The notes beneath the pieces were generated by a model that saw only the letters and a list, made by a program, of their open reading frames with translations, was not told where the DNA came from and searched no databases. DNA of 64,000 bases. Source: Phenylobacterium sp. Lineage in GTDB: Bacteria > Pseudomonadota > Alphaproteobacteria > Caulobacterales > Caulobacteraceae. Location: positions 171,121 to 235,120 of the forward strand of contig NZ_JAUXVZ010000054.1 of the NCBI RefSeq assembly GCF_030680185.1, read 5' to 3'. Each line of letters begins with the position of its first letter. Position 1 is the stretch's first letter. Of the stretch, positions 8,709 to 22,908 are shown piece after piece. Position numbers and translations under genes: made by a program.

Positions 8709-10109
8709 CTAGATGTGCAAGACCTTGCCATAGGCGTCGAGGACGGACTCGTGCATCGCCTCGCTCAGCGTCGGATGGGCGAAGACGGTGGCCTGCAGTT
8801 CGGCCTCCGTGGCCTCCAGCGTCATGGCCAGGGCGAAGCCCTGGATCATCTCGGTGACCTCCGAGCCGATCATGTGGGCCCCGACAAGGGCGCCCGTCTG
8901 GTCGTCGAACAGGGTCTTCACAAAGCCATCGGTCTCGCCGGCCGCAATGGCCTTGCCGTTCGCCTTGAAGGGGAAGCGCCCGACCTTGACCTTGCGACCA
9001 GCAGCCTTGGCGGCCGCCTCGGTCAGGCCGATGGAGGCGATCTGGGGATTTGAATAGGTGCAGCCGGGGATCGGCGTGTTGAGATTGTTGGCGGGCTCGC
9101 CGGCGATGTGCTCGACGCAATGCACGCCCTCGTGGCTCGCCTTGTGGGCCAGCCAGGGCGGGCCGGCCACATCGCCGATGGCGTAGAGCCCCGGCACGCC
9201 GGTGGCGCCGTGCTTGTCGGTGACCACGTGGGTCTTCTCGACCTTCACGCCCAGAGCCTCGAGCCCCAGATCCTCGACATTGCCGACGATGCCCACGGCC
9301 ACGATGGCGCGCTCGGCCTCCAGGGTCTCGGCCTTGCCGCCGGTCTCGATCTCGACGGCGACGCCGGTCCTGGACTTGGACAGCTTCTTGACGGTCGCGC
9401 CGATGCGGAACTTCAGGCCTCGCCGCTCAAAAGCCTTGCGGGCGGCGGTGGAGACCTCTTCGTCCTCCACCGGCAGGATGCGCGGCAGGGCTTCGACCAC
9501 CATCACCTCGGCGCCCAGGGCGCGGTAGAAGCTGGCGAACTCGATGCCGATGGCGCCGGAGCCGATGACAATCAGCGACTTGGGCGCCGCCTTCGGGACC
9601 ATGGCCTCGCGGTAGGACCAGACCCGGTCGCCGTCCGGCTCCAGGCCGATGTCCGGCAGGGTCCGGGCACGCGCGCCGGTGGCCAGGATCACGTGCTTGG
9701 CCTGAACGGTGCGATCGCCGCCCTTCTTCTGGGCGATAACGACCTTGGGGGCCGGCGAGCCCTTTTCCAGGCGCGCGCTTCCCTCGATGACCTCGATCTT
9801 GTGCTTGCGCATCAGGAAGCCGACGCCGGAGTTCAGCTGTCCAGCCACCTTGCGCGAGCGCTCGACGACCTTGGCGAAGTCGAACCGGGGCTTGTCGGCG
9901 GCCAGGCCGTAATCGGCCAGGTGGTGCAGTTGCTCATAGACCTCGCCCGACTTCAGCAGGGCCTTGGTAGGGATGCAGCCCCAGTTCAGGCAGACCCCGC
10001 CCAGGGCCTCGCGCTCGACGATGGCGGTCTTCAAGCCCAACTGGCTGGCGCGGATCGCAGCCACATAGCCGCCGGGGCCTGCGCCCACGATGATGACGTC
10101 GAAGTCCAT
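8709..10109 (-). CDS. lpdA: dihydrolipoyl dehydrogenase (E3)
   Basis: 466-residue flavoprotein that reoxidises dihydrolipoamide of the pyruvate (and probably 2-oxoglutarate) dehydrogenase complex. The FAD-binding GAGPGGYVAA lies at residues 8-17, the redox-active disulfide in GGVCLNWGCIPTK (two Cys five apart), the NAD site in VIGSGAIGIEFASFY, and the C-terminal catalytic pair in HPTLSEAMHE. It is the last gene of the pdh operon, 15 bases after pdhC. Length and start are as expected for the family. Confidence 0.97.
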   Translation of the reverse strand: MDFDVIIVGAGPGGYVAAIRASQLGLKTAIVEREALGGVCLNWGCIPTKALLKSGEVYEQLHHLADYGLAADKPRFDFAKVVERSRKVAGQLNSGVGFLMRKHKIEVIEGSARLEKGSPAPKVVIAQKKGGDRTVQAKHVILATGARARTLPDIGLEPDGDRVWSYREAMVPKAAPKSLIVIGSGAIGIEFASFYRALGAEVMVVEALPRILPVEDEEVSTAARKAFERRGLKFRIGATVKKLSKSRTGVAVEIETGGKAETLEAERAIVAVGIVGNVEDLGLEALGVKVEKTHVVTDKHGATGVPGLYAIGDVAGPPWLAHKASHEGVHCVEHIAGEPANNLNTPIPGCTYSNPQIASIGLTEAAAKAAGRKVKVGRFPFKANGKAIAAGETDGFVKTLFDDQTGALVGAHMIGSEVTEMIQGFALAMTLEATEAELQATVFAHPTLSEAMHESVLDAYGKVLHI

Positions 10110-10124
10110 GTTTGAAAGGCCCCT

Positions 10125-11414
10125 TTAGACCATCATCGCCAGGGGCTCTTCGATCAGAGCCTTGAACGCTTCCAGCCAGCGGGCGCCCGTCGCCCCGTCC
10201 ACCACCCGGTGGTCACAGGTCATGGTGACCGACATCACCGTGGCGATGGCCAGCTCGTCGCCGCGGACCACGGGCTGCTTCACCCCCGCCCCGACCGACA
10301 GGATCGCCCCCTGCGGCTCGTTGATGATCGAGCCGAACGACTTGATCCCAAACATGCCGAGATTGGAGACGCTGAAGGTGCCGCCCAGATATTCCTCGGG
10401 CTTCAGCTTGCGGGTGCGGGCCCGCTCAGCCAGGTCCTTGGTCTCCTGGGCGATCTGCGCCAGGCCCTTGGTCTCGCACTTGCGGATGATCGGGGTGATC
10501 AGCCCGCCCTCGACGGCGACCGCCATGGCGATGTCCGCATGGTGGTGCAGGGCGATGCCCTCCGGCGAATAGGAGGCGTTGGCCTCGGGCACCCGCTTCA
10601 GGGCCACGGCGCAGGCCTTGAGGATGATGTCATTGACGCTGACCTTCACCCCGTCCTTCTCGAGCATCCTGTTGATGCGGCCGCGGCCCTCGAGCAGGCG
10701 GTCGATCTCGAGGTCGATGGTCAGGGGGAAGTGGGGCACGTCGCGGAAGGAGTCCGTCATCCGCCGCGCCACGGTCTTGCGCATGCCGTCCAGCGGGATC
10801 AGGTCGTAGCTGCCCTCAGGAATGCCCATCTGCTGCAGGGACTGGACCGGACGCGTCTCGCCCCGCCGCTCGCTCGGCGCAGCCGCCGCCGTCGCGGCGG
10901 GTTTTGCGCCCGGCTTGGCGTCCTTGACGTCGCGCTCGATAATCCGGCCGTGGGGTCCAGAGCCCTTGATGGCCGCCAGATCCAGCCCCTTCTGCTCGGC
11001 GATCCGGCGCGCCAGCGGCGAGGCGAAGATGCGCTCGCCGCCCTTAGCCTTCGTTGAGGCGGACTTCGGCGGCGCGGGCTCCGCCTTGGCGGGCGCCTCA
11101 GACTTGGCTTCAGCCTTGGCCGGCGCTTCAGGCTCGGCCTTTTCCGCGGGCTTGGGCTCGGGCGCCTTGGCTTCCGTTCCGCCGGACAGGCGGGCGATGG
11201 GCGCATTGACCTTCACGCCTTCGGTCCCGGCCTCGACGAGGATTTCCTCGACGACGCCCTCATCGACCGCCTCGACCTCCATGGTCGCCTTGTCGGTCTC
11301 GATCTCGGCGATCACGTCACCGGCCGAGACGGTGTCGCCCTTCTTGACCAGCCATTTGGCGAGGGTGCCCTCCTCCATGGTGGGCGACAGCGCCGGCATC
11401 AGGATGTCGGTCAT
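10125..11414 (-). CDS. pdhC: pyruvate dehydrogenase E2, dihydrolipoyl acetyltransferase
   Basis: 429 residues. Domains in order are one lipoyl domain (1-76, lipoylated Lys42 in [11 protein letters not shown]), an Ala/Pro/Lys-rich linker (about 80-130), a peripheral-subunit binding domain ([17 protein letters not shown], about 137-153), and the catalytic domain ending with [14 protein letters not shown], which holds the active His and Asp. The start ATG overlaps the stop of the upstream GFA gene as ATGA. The frame is open further upstream, but that part is the GFA gene in another frame. The lipoyl domain is nearly identical to that at the start of pdhB. Confidence 0.97.
   Translation of the reverse strand: MTDILMPALSPTMEEGTLAKWLVKKGDTVSAGDVIAEIETDKATMEVEAVDEGVVEEILVEAGTEGVKVNAPIARLSGGTEAKAPEPKPAEKAEPEAPAKAEAKSEAPAKAEPAPPKSASTKAKGGERIFASPLARRIAEQKGLDLAAIKGSGPHGRIIERDVKDAKPGAKPAATAAAAPSERRGETRPVQSLQQMGIPEGSYDLIPLDGMRKTVARRMTDSFRDVPHFPLTIDLEIDRLLEGRGRINRMLEKDGVKVSVNDIILKACAVALKRVPEANASYSPEGIALHHHADIAMAVAVEGGLITPIIRKCETKGLAQIAQETKDLAERARTRKLKPEEYLGGTFSVSNLGMFGIKSFGSIINEPQGAILSVGAGVKQPVVRGDELAIATVMSVTMTCDHRVVDGATGARWLEAFKALIEEPLAMMV
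11194..11414 (-). repeat. lipoyl-domain repeat copy 2 (pdhC 5' end)
   Basis: About 221 bases encoding residues 1-74 of PdhC. The segment aligns without gaps to 13001-13221 at the start of pdhB in the same orientation, with only about five amino-acid differences. Long identical runs include the stretch around Lys42. Confidence 0.85.
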
Positions 11415-11821
11415 GCGGGTTCCTTGGAGAGGTGCGCGAGGCCCGCGGCATGGGCCTCCCAGTTCTGACCATCGAAAGGCTCGATGTCGAAGTCCAGGTC
11501 GTCGGCGGGGTCGAGGCAGCGGACATTCACCGACCACCCATCGGGGTTCGATCTCGGCCGATAGAAGCTCTTCACGCCGCAGACCTTGCAAAAGGTGTGG
11601 CGCGCGACCTCGGTGTTGAAGACATAGGTGGTGAGTTCGTCCTCACCCTTGAGCAGCCGGAAGCGGCTGGCGGGCACGATGGCGTGGATGAACCCCGTCA
11701 TGGCGCAGATCGAGCAGTTGCAGGCCTGGGCGGCGACGCGCGCCGGCAGGGCGGCCTCGAACCGCACCCGCTGACAGTGGCAGCCGCCGCCGCGCCAGAT
11801 CAGGTCGGCCGGGTCGCTCAT
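11411..11821 (-). CDS. GFA/CENP-V family zinc protein inside the pdh operon
   Basis: 136 residues. The zinc ligands of the glutathione-dependent formaldehyde-activating (GFA) fold are all visible: [10 protein letters not shown] at residues 12-21, [11 protein letters not shown] near 34-44 and [11 protein letters not shown] near 77-87. Its true substrate is unknown; GFA proteins bind glutathione or other small thiols. The gene is wedged between pdhB and pdhC, with ATGA overlaps at both ends (11818-11821 and 11411-11414), so its translation must be coupled to both. No role in pyruvate dehydrogenase is established. Confidence 0.9.
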   Translation of the reverse strand: MSDPADLIWRGGGCHCQRVRFEAALPARVAAQACNCSICAMTGFIHAIVPASRFRLLKGEDELTTYVFNTEVARHTFCKVCGVKSFYRPRSNPDGWSVNVRCLDPADDLDFDIEPFDGQNWEAHAAGLAHLSKEPA

Positions 11822-13221
11822 GACTTATAGCTGACCGCCTTGGCCGCCTTGACGATCTTGTCCACCGACGGCAGCGACAGGGCTTCCAGATTGGCCGCAT
11901 AGGGCAGCGGCACATCCTCCTGGCAGACCCGCGCGGGCGGGGCGTCCAGATAGTCGAAGGCGTGCTCGATCACCCGGGCGATGATCTCGGCGCCGATCCC
12001 CATCGGCCCCCATCCTTCCTCGACGGTCACCAGGCGGTGGGTCTTGCGGACGCTTTCGACCACCGTCTCGTGATCCAGGGGCCGCAGGGTGCGCAGGTCG
12101 ACGACCTCAGCCTCGATGCCCTCGCCGGCCAGTTCCTCGGCCGCCTTCAGCGCCAGGCCGACCATCCGCGAATAGGCGGTAATGGTGACGTCGGCGCCGG
12201 TCCGGCGGACCTTGGCCTTGCCGATGGGCAGGACGTAGTCGTCCACCTCAGGCACGTCGAATTCCTGGCCGTAGAGCATCTCGTGCTCAAGGAAGACGAC
12301 CGGATTGGGGTCGCGGATCGCCGCCTTCAGCAGCCCCTTGGCGTCGGCGGCGTCATAGGGGGCGATCACCTTCAGGCCCGGAATATGGGCGTACCAGGCG
12401 GCATAGTCCTGGCTATGCTGGGCCGCGACTCGGGACGCTGCGCCATTAGGCCCACGGAACACCATCGGCGTCGTGATCTGGCCGCCGGACATGTAGTGGG
12501 TCTTGGCTGCGGAATTCACGATGTGGTCGATCGCCTGCATGGCGAAGTTCCAGGTCATGAACTCAACGATGGGCTTCAACCCTGCCATGGCCGCGCCGAC
12601 GCCAAGGCCGGCGAAGCCGTATTCGGTGATCGGGGTGTCGATCACCCGGCGCTCGCCGAACTCCTCCAGCAGGCCGCGGCTGACCTTGTAGGCGCCCTGG
12701 TACTGGGCGACCTCCTCACCCATCAGGAAGACATTCTCGTCCCGACGCATCTCCTCGGCCATGGCGTCGCGCAGAGCGTCGCGGACCGTGGTCTTCACCA
12801 GCTTGGCGTCGGCGGGGATTTCCGGATCGGCCAGCGCCTCGGCGGGCTGGACGGCGGCAGGTCCCTCGCCTTCGGGCTGCTCGGCCTGGGCGTCGGCAGG
12901 CGGCGTCTTCTCCGGGTCGCCGGAGGCCTCGGTTTCTTTGGTGTCGGACGCCTTGGGCTCTGGTTCGGCCTTGGCCGGGGCCGCGCCGCCCGCAAGCCGG
13001 GCGATGGGCGCATTGACCTTCACGCCTTCGGCGCCGGCCTCGACCAGCAGTTCCTCGACGACGCCTTCATCGACCGCCTCGACCTCCATGGTCGCCTTGT
13101 CGGTCTCGATCTCGGCGATGACGTCGCCGGCAGAGACGGTGTCGCCCACCTTCACGTGCCATTTGGCCAGGGTGCCCTCCTCCATGGTCGGAGACAGGGC
13201 CGGCATCAGAATGTCGGTCAC
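11818..13221 (-). CDS. pdhB: pyruvate dehydrogenase E1 beta with N-terminal lipoyl domain
   Basis: 467 residues, longer than ordinary E1-beta (about 330) because a lipoyl domain (1-76, Lys42) and an acidic Ala/Pro/Glu linker (about 77-135) precede the catalytic part. The catalytic part starts near [15 protein letters not shown] and includes [15 protein letters not shown] and [17 protein letters not shown]. This architecture is known in alphaproteobacterial PDH. The start is GTG at 13221, overlapping the pdhA stop as GTGA. At its end the stop overlaps the GFA start. Confidence 0.97.
   Translation of the reverse strand: MTDILMPALSPTMEEGTLAKWHVKVGDTVSAGDVIAEIETDKATMEVEAVDEGVVEELLVEAGAEGVKVNAPIARLAGGAAPAKAEPEPKASDTKETEASGDPEKTPPADAQAEQPEGEGPAAVQPAEALADPEIPADAKLVKTTVRDALRDAMAEEMRRDENVFLMGEEVAQYQGAYKVSRGLLEEFGERRVIDTPITEYGFAGLGVGAAMAGLKPIVEFMTWNFAMQAIDHIVNSAAKTHYMSGGQITTPMVFRGPNGAASRVAAQHSQDYAAWYAHIPGLKVIAPYDAADAKGLLKAAIRDPNPVVFLEHEMLYGQEFDVPEVDDYVLPIGKAKVRRTGADVTITAYSRMVGLALKAAEELAGEGIEAEVVDLRTLRPLDHETVVESVRKTHRLVTVEEGWGPMGIGAEIIARVIEHAFDYLDAPPARVCQEDVPLPYAANLEALSLPSVDKIVKAAKAVSYKS
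13001..13221 (-). repeat. lipoyl-domain repeat copy 1 (pdhB 5' end)
   Basis: The partner of 11194-11414: a direct, ungapped repeat of about 221 bases separated by 1.6 kb. It encodes the N-terminal lipoyl domain of E1-beta. Confidence 0.85.
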
Positions 13222-14246
13222 TGGGCGGCCTCCACATAGACCTCGGTATAGAGCTCGGCCGGCTCAGGCTCGGGCGAGGTGCGGGCGAATTCCGCAGCCT
13301 CGGCGACGATCTTCTTCACATCGGCGTCGATCGCCTTGAGGGCGGCCTCGTCGGCCAGCCCTTCCTTCTCCAGCAGTTCGCGCAGGTGCTCGATAGGGTC
13401 TCGGGTCTTGCGGACCTCGTCGACCTCCTCGCGGGTGCGGTACTTGGCCGGATCGCTCATGGAATGGCCGCGATAGCGATAGGTCTTCATTTCCAGGATG
13501 AAGGGGCCCTCGCCGCTGCGCGCGTGGGCGGCGGCGCGTTTGGCGGCGTCGCGCACGGCCAGAACGTCCATGCCGTCAACCTCTTCGCCGGGAATGCGGA
13601 ATGAGGCGCCGCGCTTGTACATGTGGGTCTCGGACGACGACCGCTCCAGGGACGTGCCCATGGCGTACTGGTTGTTCTCGATCACATAGACGACCGGGAG
13701 CTTCCATAGGGCGGCCATGTTGAAGCTCTCATAGACCTGGCCCTGGTTGGCGGCGCCGTCGCCGAAATAGGTGAAGGTGACCTTGCCATTGTCCCGGTAG
13801 CGGTTGGCGAGCGCCAGGCCGGTGCCCAGCGGCGCCGAGGCCCCGACGATCCCGTGGCCGCCATAGAACTCCGCCTCGCGGGAGAACATGTGCATCGAGC
13901 CGCCCTTGCCCTTGGACGATCCCCCGGCCCGGCCGGTCAGCTCGGCCATGACTTCATTGGGGTCCATGCCGCAGGCCAGCATGTGCCCGTGGTCGCGATA
14001 GGCGGTGATGACCTGGTCGCCCTCCTCCTGGATCGACTGGACCCCGACGGCGATGGCCTCCTGGCCGATATAGAGATGGCAGAACCCGCCGATCAGACCC
14101 ATGCCATAGAGCTGGCCGGCCCGCTCCTCGAAGCGGCGGATCAGCAGCATGTTCCGGTAGAAGCCCAGCAGGGCGTCCTTGCCGAGACTCTTTGCGGTGT
14201 CGGCCGACTGGTCGCCGGCCTTGGCGGCCGATTTGGCGCGCGCCAT
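13218..14246 (-). CDS. pdhA: pyruvate dehydrogenase E1 alpha
   Basis: 342 residues of the ThDP-dependent decarboxylase subunit. The thiamine-diphosphate motif is [18 protein letters not shown], and the phosphorylation-loop-type sequence is [19 protein letters not shown]. An upstream in-frame ATG at 14279 exists, but ATG 14246 ([11 protein letters not shown]) has GGGAGAG a few bases upstream, so I use it. It is the first gene of pdhA-pdhB-GFA-pdhC-lpdA and lies 57 bases after the ftsB-like gene. Confidence 0.96.
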   Translation of the reverse strand: MARAKSAAKAGDQSADTAKSLGKDALLGFYRNMLLIRRFEERAGQLYGMGLIGGFCHLYIGQEAIAVGVQSIQEEGDQVITAYRDHGHMLACGMDPNEVMAELTGRAGGSSKGKGGSMHMFSREAEFYGGHGIVGASAPLGTGLALANRYRDNGKVTFTYFGDGAANQGQVYESFNMAALWKLPVVYVIENNQYAMGTSLERSSSETHMYKRGASFRIPGEEVDGMDVLAVRDAAKRAAAHARSGEGPFILEMKTYRYRGHSMSDPAKYRTREEVDEVRKTRDPIEHLRELLEKEGLADEAALKAIDADVKKIVAEAAEFARTSPEPEPAELYTEVYVEAAQ

Positions 14247-14303
14247 ATGTCTCTCCCGGGTCGATTCTGCGTCAGACACTCTAACCCAGGGCTGGCCTGC
14301 TGG

Positions 14304-14618
14304 TCAGCCGCCCGTGGGGTTATCGCCCTGAATGCGGATCACATAGTCCCTGGGATCGCTATAACCTAGGAGGGACCGGGCCCGTTCCTCGAGAAGATCG
14401 GCCGAAAGCGAGCTGTCGCGCAACAGCTTGGCGCGCACTTCCAGGTCCTGCCTCTGAGCCGTCAGCTTCGCCAGTTCCGCCGACTTGGTCGCCAGGGTCT
14501 GCTCTCGCTGGGCGGAGGTCAGCAGGCCCTGATCGCCGGTCAGGGCGTGGTACGCGAAATAGACGATCAGGAGCGCCAGGGCGGCGGTCGAGATGTAGGA
14601 GCGGAGACCTGTGAGCAC
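14304..14618 (-). CDS. ftsB: FtsB/DivIC-like septum formation initiator
   Basis: A small bitopic protein of 104 residues from GTG at 14618, or 116 from TTG at 14654; neither has a strong ribosome site. One membrane segment (ISTAALALLIVYFAYHAL, near the N-terminus) is followed by a coiled-coil stretch (AQREQTLATKSAELAKLTAQ). The C-terminus is LLEERARSLLGYSDPRDYVI, typical of FtsB-family divisome proteins. The position between eno and pdhA is the usual alphaproteobacterial place for this gene. The GTG start is chosen because it gives a short cytoplasmic tail. Confidence 0.8.
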   Translation of the reverse strand: MLTGLRSYISTAALALLIVYFAYHALTGDQGLLTSAQREQTLATKSAELAKLTAQRQDLEVRAKLLRDSSLSADLLEERARSLLGYSDPRDYVIRIQGDNPTGG

Positions 14619-14812
14619 GGCGATTCTGCAATTGAGACGGTTCAGACTCGTCAATTGTGCTTAATTTTGCGTTGCGGCTCAGCTGTTTGGCGATGAAGAT
14701 GGCCAGCATGGATCACAAACATCCCCCCAATTGATCTGAGCCCTCACCAAGCCGGCTGAAGCGCGTCGCGGCATGGCTTCTGCCGCCCCTGGTCCGTGCG
14801 CCCTATTCCCTC

Positions 14813-17554
<2,742 letters not shown>

Positions 17555-17584
17555 AGGGAGTCTCGCAGGCGTATAAAATTGAGA

Positions 17585-17605
17585 CGGCGGCCGCGGGGGC
17601 CGCCG
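17585..17605 (-). terminator. hairpin downstream of pyrG, probable terminator
   Basis: A perfect 8-bp stem CGGCGGCC/GGCCGCCG with a five-base loop lies 88 bases past the pyrG stop. In the minus direction it is followed by TCTCAATTTT. The same A/T-rich stretch may also hold the rpmF promoter. Confidence 0.5.
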
Positions 17606-17692
17606 ACGTGAGCGCGGGTGTATGACGCAATCCGCCCGAGGTTTCAAGCACTCTTGGGCGACGGGACACCGCCGGGGCTATGGGTCTGGTCA

Positions 17693-19339
<1,647 letters not shown>

Positions 19340-19475
19340 TCAACCTACCATCGATTCGGGGCGCAGCACCGCATCTGCGGGTGCGCCAAAACGTCTTGGG
19401 TGGCCGCAAGGGCGCGGCCGGTGACGGAAAGCTCATGGCCCAGGCGCCGCAAAGGGACGCCAGAGCCGGTCGGGC

Positions 19476-19916
19476 TCAGGGCGCCGGCGCGGCCGGGGCG
19501 CCCTCCCCTTCGCCGGGTTCGGCGTCGAGGAAGGGGTTGCGGATCTGGGCGGCCGGGGCGTCGAGGACACCATCCGTGGCCGGCGCGGTCTGGGCGGGGG
19601 CCGCCGGGATCGGCGCGACGGGGGGCTGGTTCAACTGCGTCGGGTCCAGGGACTCGATGTTCAGCCGGTCCACCGCCGAGCCGCCGCTGAGCCGGCCGGA
19701 GACCAGGGTGATGGTCAGGCTGAGCGCGAAGAAGACGCCGCCGAGAATCCAGGTGAAGCGCGACAGGAAATCGCCAGCCCCCCGGGCGCTCATGAAGTTG
19801 CCCGATCCGCCGCCGCCCATGCCGAGCGCGCCCCCTTCGGAGCGCTGGAGCAGAACGAGGCCGATCAGGACCAGACAGACGATGATCTGAATGACGAGCA
19901 GAATGCCGAGCAGCAT
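19476..19916 (-). CDS. secG: preprotein translocase subunit SecG
   Basis: 146 residues, with two hydrophobic segments at about 2-24 (LLGILLVIQIIVCLVLIGLV) and 51-73. Between them is the conserved loop QRSEGGALGMGGGGSGNF. SecG is a small accessory subunit of the SecYEG channel. An Ala/Pro-rich tail of about 70 residues follows the second helix, common in alphaproteobacteria. ATG 19916 (MLLGILL) is preferred; the frame is open 57 bases further upstream. It is the second gene of tpiA-secG-pyrG. Confidence 0.9.
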   Translation of the reverse strand: MLLGILLVIQIIVCLVLIGLVLLQRSEGGALGMGGGGSGNFMSARGAGDFLSRFTWILGGVFFALSLTITLVSGRLSGGSAVDRLNIESLDPTQLNQPPVAPIPAAPAQTAPATDGVLDAPAAQIRNPFLDAEPGEGEGAPAAPAP

Positions 19917-20082
19917 GGACAAGTCCAACGTCTGGCGCGCGCCCTCAAAGAAGGGGTTGCGCCGAAAAACCAAGCGCGCGCTCTATCATCCCCCGTCCGC
20001 CAAGGCCATAGGGCCAAGGCGTTGTTCTTGGGGCGATAGGCGTCGCCATTTGTCCCCGCACGCCGGCGGGATTGGCCCCTAG

Positions 20083-20835
20083 CTAGGCCTTCGGGGCGCC
20101 CGCGACAATGGCCAGGAAGTCCGCGGCCTTCAACGAGGCGCCGCCCACCAGGGCCCCGCCAACCTCAGGCAGGCCAAGGATTTCAGCTGCATTGCCGGGC
20201 TTCACCGAGCCCCCATAGAGAATGGCTGGCCCGTCGCCGCCGGCGCCGAACATCTCGCGCAGCGTCGCCCGGATCGCCTGATGGATCTCGACAATATCGT
20301 CCGAACTGGGCGTAAGCCCCGTGCCGATCGCCCAGACCGGCTCATAGGCCACGGTGAAGGCCTTGCCTGCGAGGCTGGCCGGCAGGGAGCCGCGCACCTG
20401 CCGCGTCACCACCTCGATGGCGCGGCCGGCCTCACGCTCATCCAGGGTTTCGCCGACGCAGATGATGGGCTCCAGCCCGCCGCGCAGCGCGGCCTCGACC
20501 TTGGCCACCACATCGCTGTCGCTTTCGCCATGGCCCGCCCGGCGTTCGGAGTGCCCCAGGATCACCAGGCTCGCGCCGGCGTCGGCCAGCATCTCGGCCG
20601 AGACGTCCCCGGTGAACGCGCCCGAAGGCTCCGCATGACAATCCTGGCCGCCGATGATCACGCCGCCGCCAGCCAGGGCGCGGCTCATCCGTTCAACCAG
20701 GGTGGCGGGGGGGCATAGGGCCACCCGCACGCCGGAGGCTGGCGCGCCGGCCTTAATCGCCTGGGCTTCGGCCAGGGCGCCCGCCGTCCCGTTCATCTTC
20801 CAGTTGCCGGCGATCAGGGGGGTGGGTGCGTTCAT
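20083..20835 (-). CDS. tpiA: triosephosphate isomerase
   Basis: 250 residues, normal length. The substrate Asn-Lys is in LIAGNWKMNG, the catalytic His in LVILGHSERR and the catalytic Glu in AYEPVWAIGTG; the phosphate loop is LYGGSVKPGNAAEI. It interconverts DHAP and G3P in the cytoplasm. It is divergent from the PpiD-like gene with a 126-base gap that should hold both promoters. Confidence 0.97.
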   Translation of the reverse strand: MNAPTPLIAGNWKMNGTAGALAEAQAIKAGAPASGVRVALCPPATLVERMSRALAGGGVIIGGQDCHAEPSGAFTGDVSAEMLADAGASLVILGHSERRAGHGESDSDVVAKVEAALRGGLEPIICVGETLDEREAGRAIEVVTRQVRGSLPASLAGKAFTVAYEPVWAIGTGLTPSSDDIVEIHQAIRATLREMFGAGGDGPAILYGGSVKPGNAAEILGLPEVGGALVGGASLKAADFLAIVAGAPKA

Positions 20836-20961
20836 CTGGGCTCTCCGTGAGGTCGTTCTGGCGGTTAAGCCAAGCGATCGACTCTGTCACGTGCTTGCGG
20901 GGGGGAAGCCGCCTCCACTATACCCGCTCCTCCGGACTTCGCGCCCGAGGAAGGGTCCTCC

Positions 20962-22908
20962 ATGCTTACCGCTTTCCGCGCCTTCGCCAAATCCTGGGTG
21001 GCGGCCCTCCTGATTGGCCTGCTGATCATCAGCTTCGCCGTGTTCGGCATGTCCGATGTGTTGCAGGGACAGTTCTCGAACGACGTCATCAAGGCGGGCG
21101 ACCGCACGCTCAGCGACACGGGCTTCCGCCGGAAGTATGACCAGTGGCGCCAGCAGACCGAGCAGCAGGTCGGCCAGCCGATCACGCCGCAGATGGCCGA
21201 CGAGAACGGCATCATCCCGCGCCTGCTCGAGCAGATCGCCACCAGCGAGGCCCTGATGGCCATGCTGCACAAGGTGGGCATTCGTCCGGGCGATAGCCTG
21301 GTCGCCGACCAGCTGCGACAGATCCCGGCCTTCTTCGACCCCATCACCGGCCGGTTCGACAGCAATCTGATGGCCCAGCGCCTGTCCCAGGCCGACCTGA
21401 CCCCCGACGACTTCCTCGTTGAGTTGAAGGACGAGATCGCCCAGCAGCACTTCGCTGCGGGCCTGGTCAGCGGCCTGCGCGCGCCCCGCGCCTATGGCGC
21501 CCTGGCGGCCATGATCGACCGCGAGCAGCGGGACCTGGGCTACTTCCAGGTGGATGTGAACAATGTCGAGGAGCCGGCCCTGCCCACCGACGCGCAGCTC
21601 CAGGCCTTCATGCAGGAAAACGCCGCCCAGCTGACCCAGCCGGAATACCGCGTGCTGTCGCTCGTCCGCTTCGCGCCACGCCCCCAGGATTTCGAGGTCG
21701 AGGTCACCCAAGCCCAACTTCAGGAGCGGTTCGAATTCCGTCGCGACACGCTGTCCCAGCCGGAAACCCGCACCCTGGTGCAGATCCCGGCCAAGGATCA
21801 GGCCGCCGCGGCACGCATCGCCCAGCGGCTTCGTGAGGGTGAAGACCCGGGCGCCGTCGCCCGCGATCTGGGCGTCGATCCGATCCGCTACGACGGTCGT
21901 CCGCGGACCGCCATCGCCGACCGCAAGGTGGCCGAGGCCGCCTTCGCCCTGGCCGCTGGCGAGGTCAGCACGCCCATCGAGGGCGACCTTGGCTTCGCGG
22001 TGGTCAAGGTCACCGCTGTGACCCCGGGCCGCCAGCCCACGCTGGAAGATGTCCGGCCGATGCTCGAAGCCGAGATTCGCGAGGACGCTGCGGCCGAGAA
22101 GGTCTACGAGCGCACCCAGGCCTATGAAGAGGCCCATATCGGCGGCGCTTCCCTGGCCGAGGCCGCCCAGGCCGCCGAAGCCACCGTGATCACCCTGCCG
22201 GCCATCAGCGAACAGGGCCGCACCCCAGAGGGCCAGCCCGTCGATGGAATCACGCCGAAGGTTCTGGAGACGGCGTTCGGGCTTTCCGAAGGCGGCGAGA
22301 GCGACCTGACTGAACTGGCGGAGGGCCAGTACTTCGCCGTCAAGGTCGAGCGCGTGATCCCGGCCGCCCTGCCCCCCCTGGACGAGGTTCGCCCCCTGCT
22401 GGCGCGCGCCTGGATGCAGCGGGAGATGGTGCGCCGGCTTGAAGCCAAGGCCGCTGAGCTCGCCGAACTGGTGCGTGGCGGCCAGACCCTGGAGGCGGCC
22501 GCCGGAACCATCGGCGCGCGGGTGACACGCGCCACCAGCCTGAGCCGCGCCACCGCTCAGCAGACCGAGCAGCTCTCCGAAGACATGCTGGTCAAGGCCT
22601 TCTCCGCCGAGCCCGATGAGGTGTTCACCGCCCGCGCCGTGGACTTCGCCGTCGTCGTCGCCAAGCTGGAGGCCATTCGTCCTGGCGCCACCGCCGAGAT
22701 CGCTGCGGCCGTGGAGAATGGCCGTGGCCAGGCCAGCATGGCTCTGTTCCGCGACATCGCCGAGGCCGCCAGCCTGTCGGCGCGCGAAAAGGTCCGCGTC
22801 CGCATCGACGAGAACCGCGCCCGGGCGGTGCTGGGTCTTCAGCCCCGCGCCGAGACCGACACCCCGGCTGCAAAGGCCCCCACCAAGGCGCCGGAGCCCA
22901 AGGCGTGA
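20962..22908 (+). CDS. SurA/PpiD-like periplasmic peptidyl-prolyl isomerase
   Basis: 648 residues with one N-terminal membrane anchor (VAALLIGLLIISFAVFGMSD, about 13-32) and a large periplasmic part. The SurA-N-like chaperone region spans about 35-200. A parvulin-type rotamase region is near 255-350 (RTLVQIPAKDQAAAARIAQ, then LGFAVVKVTAVTPGRQPTL). The arrangement is that of PpiD, which helps fold proteins leaving the Sec channel. The last codon overlaps the trpE start as GTGA, so it heads the trp transcription unit here. Confidence 0.87.
   Translation: MLTAFRAFAKSWVAALLIGLLIISFAVFGMSDVLQGQFSNDVIKAGDRTLSDTGFRRKYDQWRQQTEQQVGQPITPQMADENGIIPRLLEQIATSEALMAMLHKVGIRPGDSLVADQLRQIPAFFDPITGRFDSNLMAQRLSQADLTPDDFLVELKDEIAQQHFAAGLVSGLRAPRAYGALAAMIDREQRDLGYFQVDVNNVEEPALPTDAQLQAFMQENAAQLTQPEYRVLSLVRFAPRPQDFEVEVTQAQLQERFEFRRDTLSQPETRTLVQIPAKDQAAAARIAQRLREGEDPGAVARDLGVDPIRYDGRPRTAIADRKVAEAAFALAAGEVSTPIEGDLGFAVVKVTAVTPGRQPTLEDVRPMLEAEIREDAAAEKVYERTQAYEEAHIGGASLAEAAQAAEATVITLPAISEQGRTPEGQPVDGITPKVLETAFGLSEGGESDLTELAEGQYFAVKVERVIPAALPPLDEVRPLLARAWMQREMVRRLEAKAAELAELVRGGQTLEAAAGTIGARVTRATSLSRATAQQTEQLSEDMLVKAFSAEPDEVFTARAVDFAVVVAKLEAIRPGATAEIAAAVENGRGQASMALFRDIAEAASLSAREKVRVRIDENRARAVLGLQPRAETDTPAAKAPTKAPEPKA

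Noticed and set aside
14650..14680. Possible CtrA site (TTAA-N7-TTAA) upstream of the ftsB-like gene
   Set aside because: Only one half-site (TTAATTTTGCG) is present; the second half does not match.
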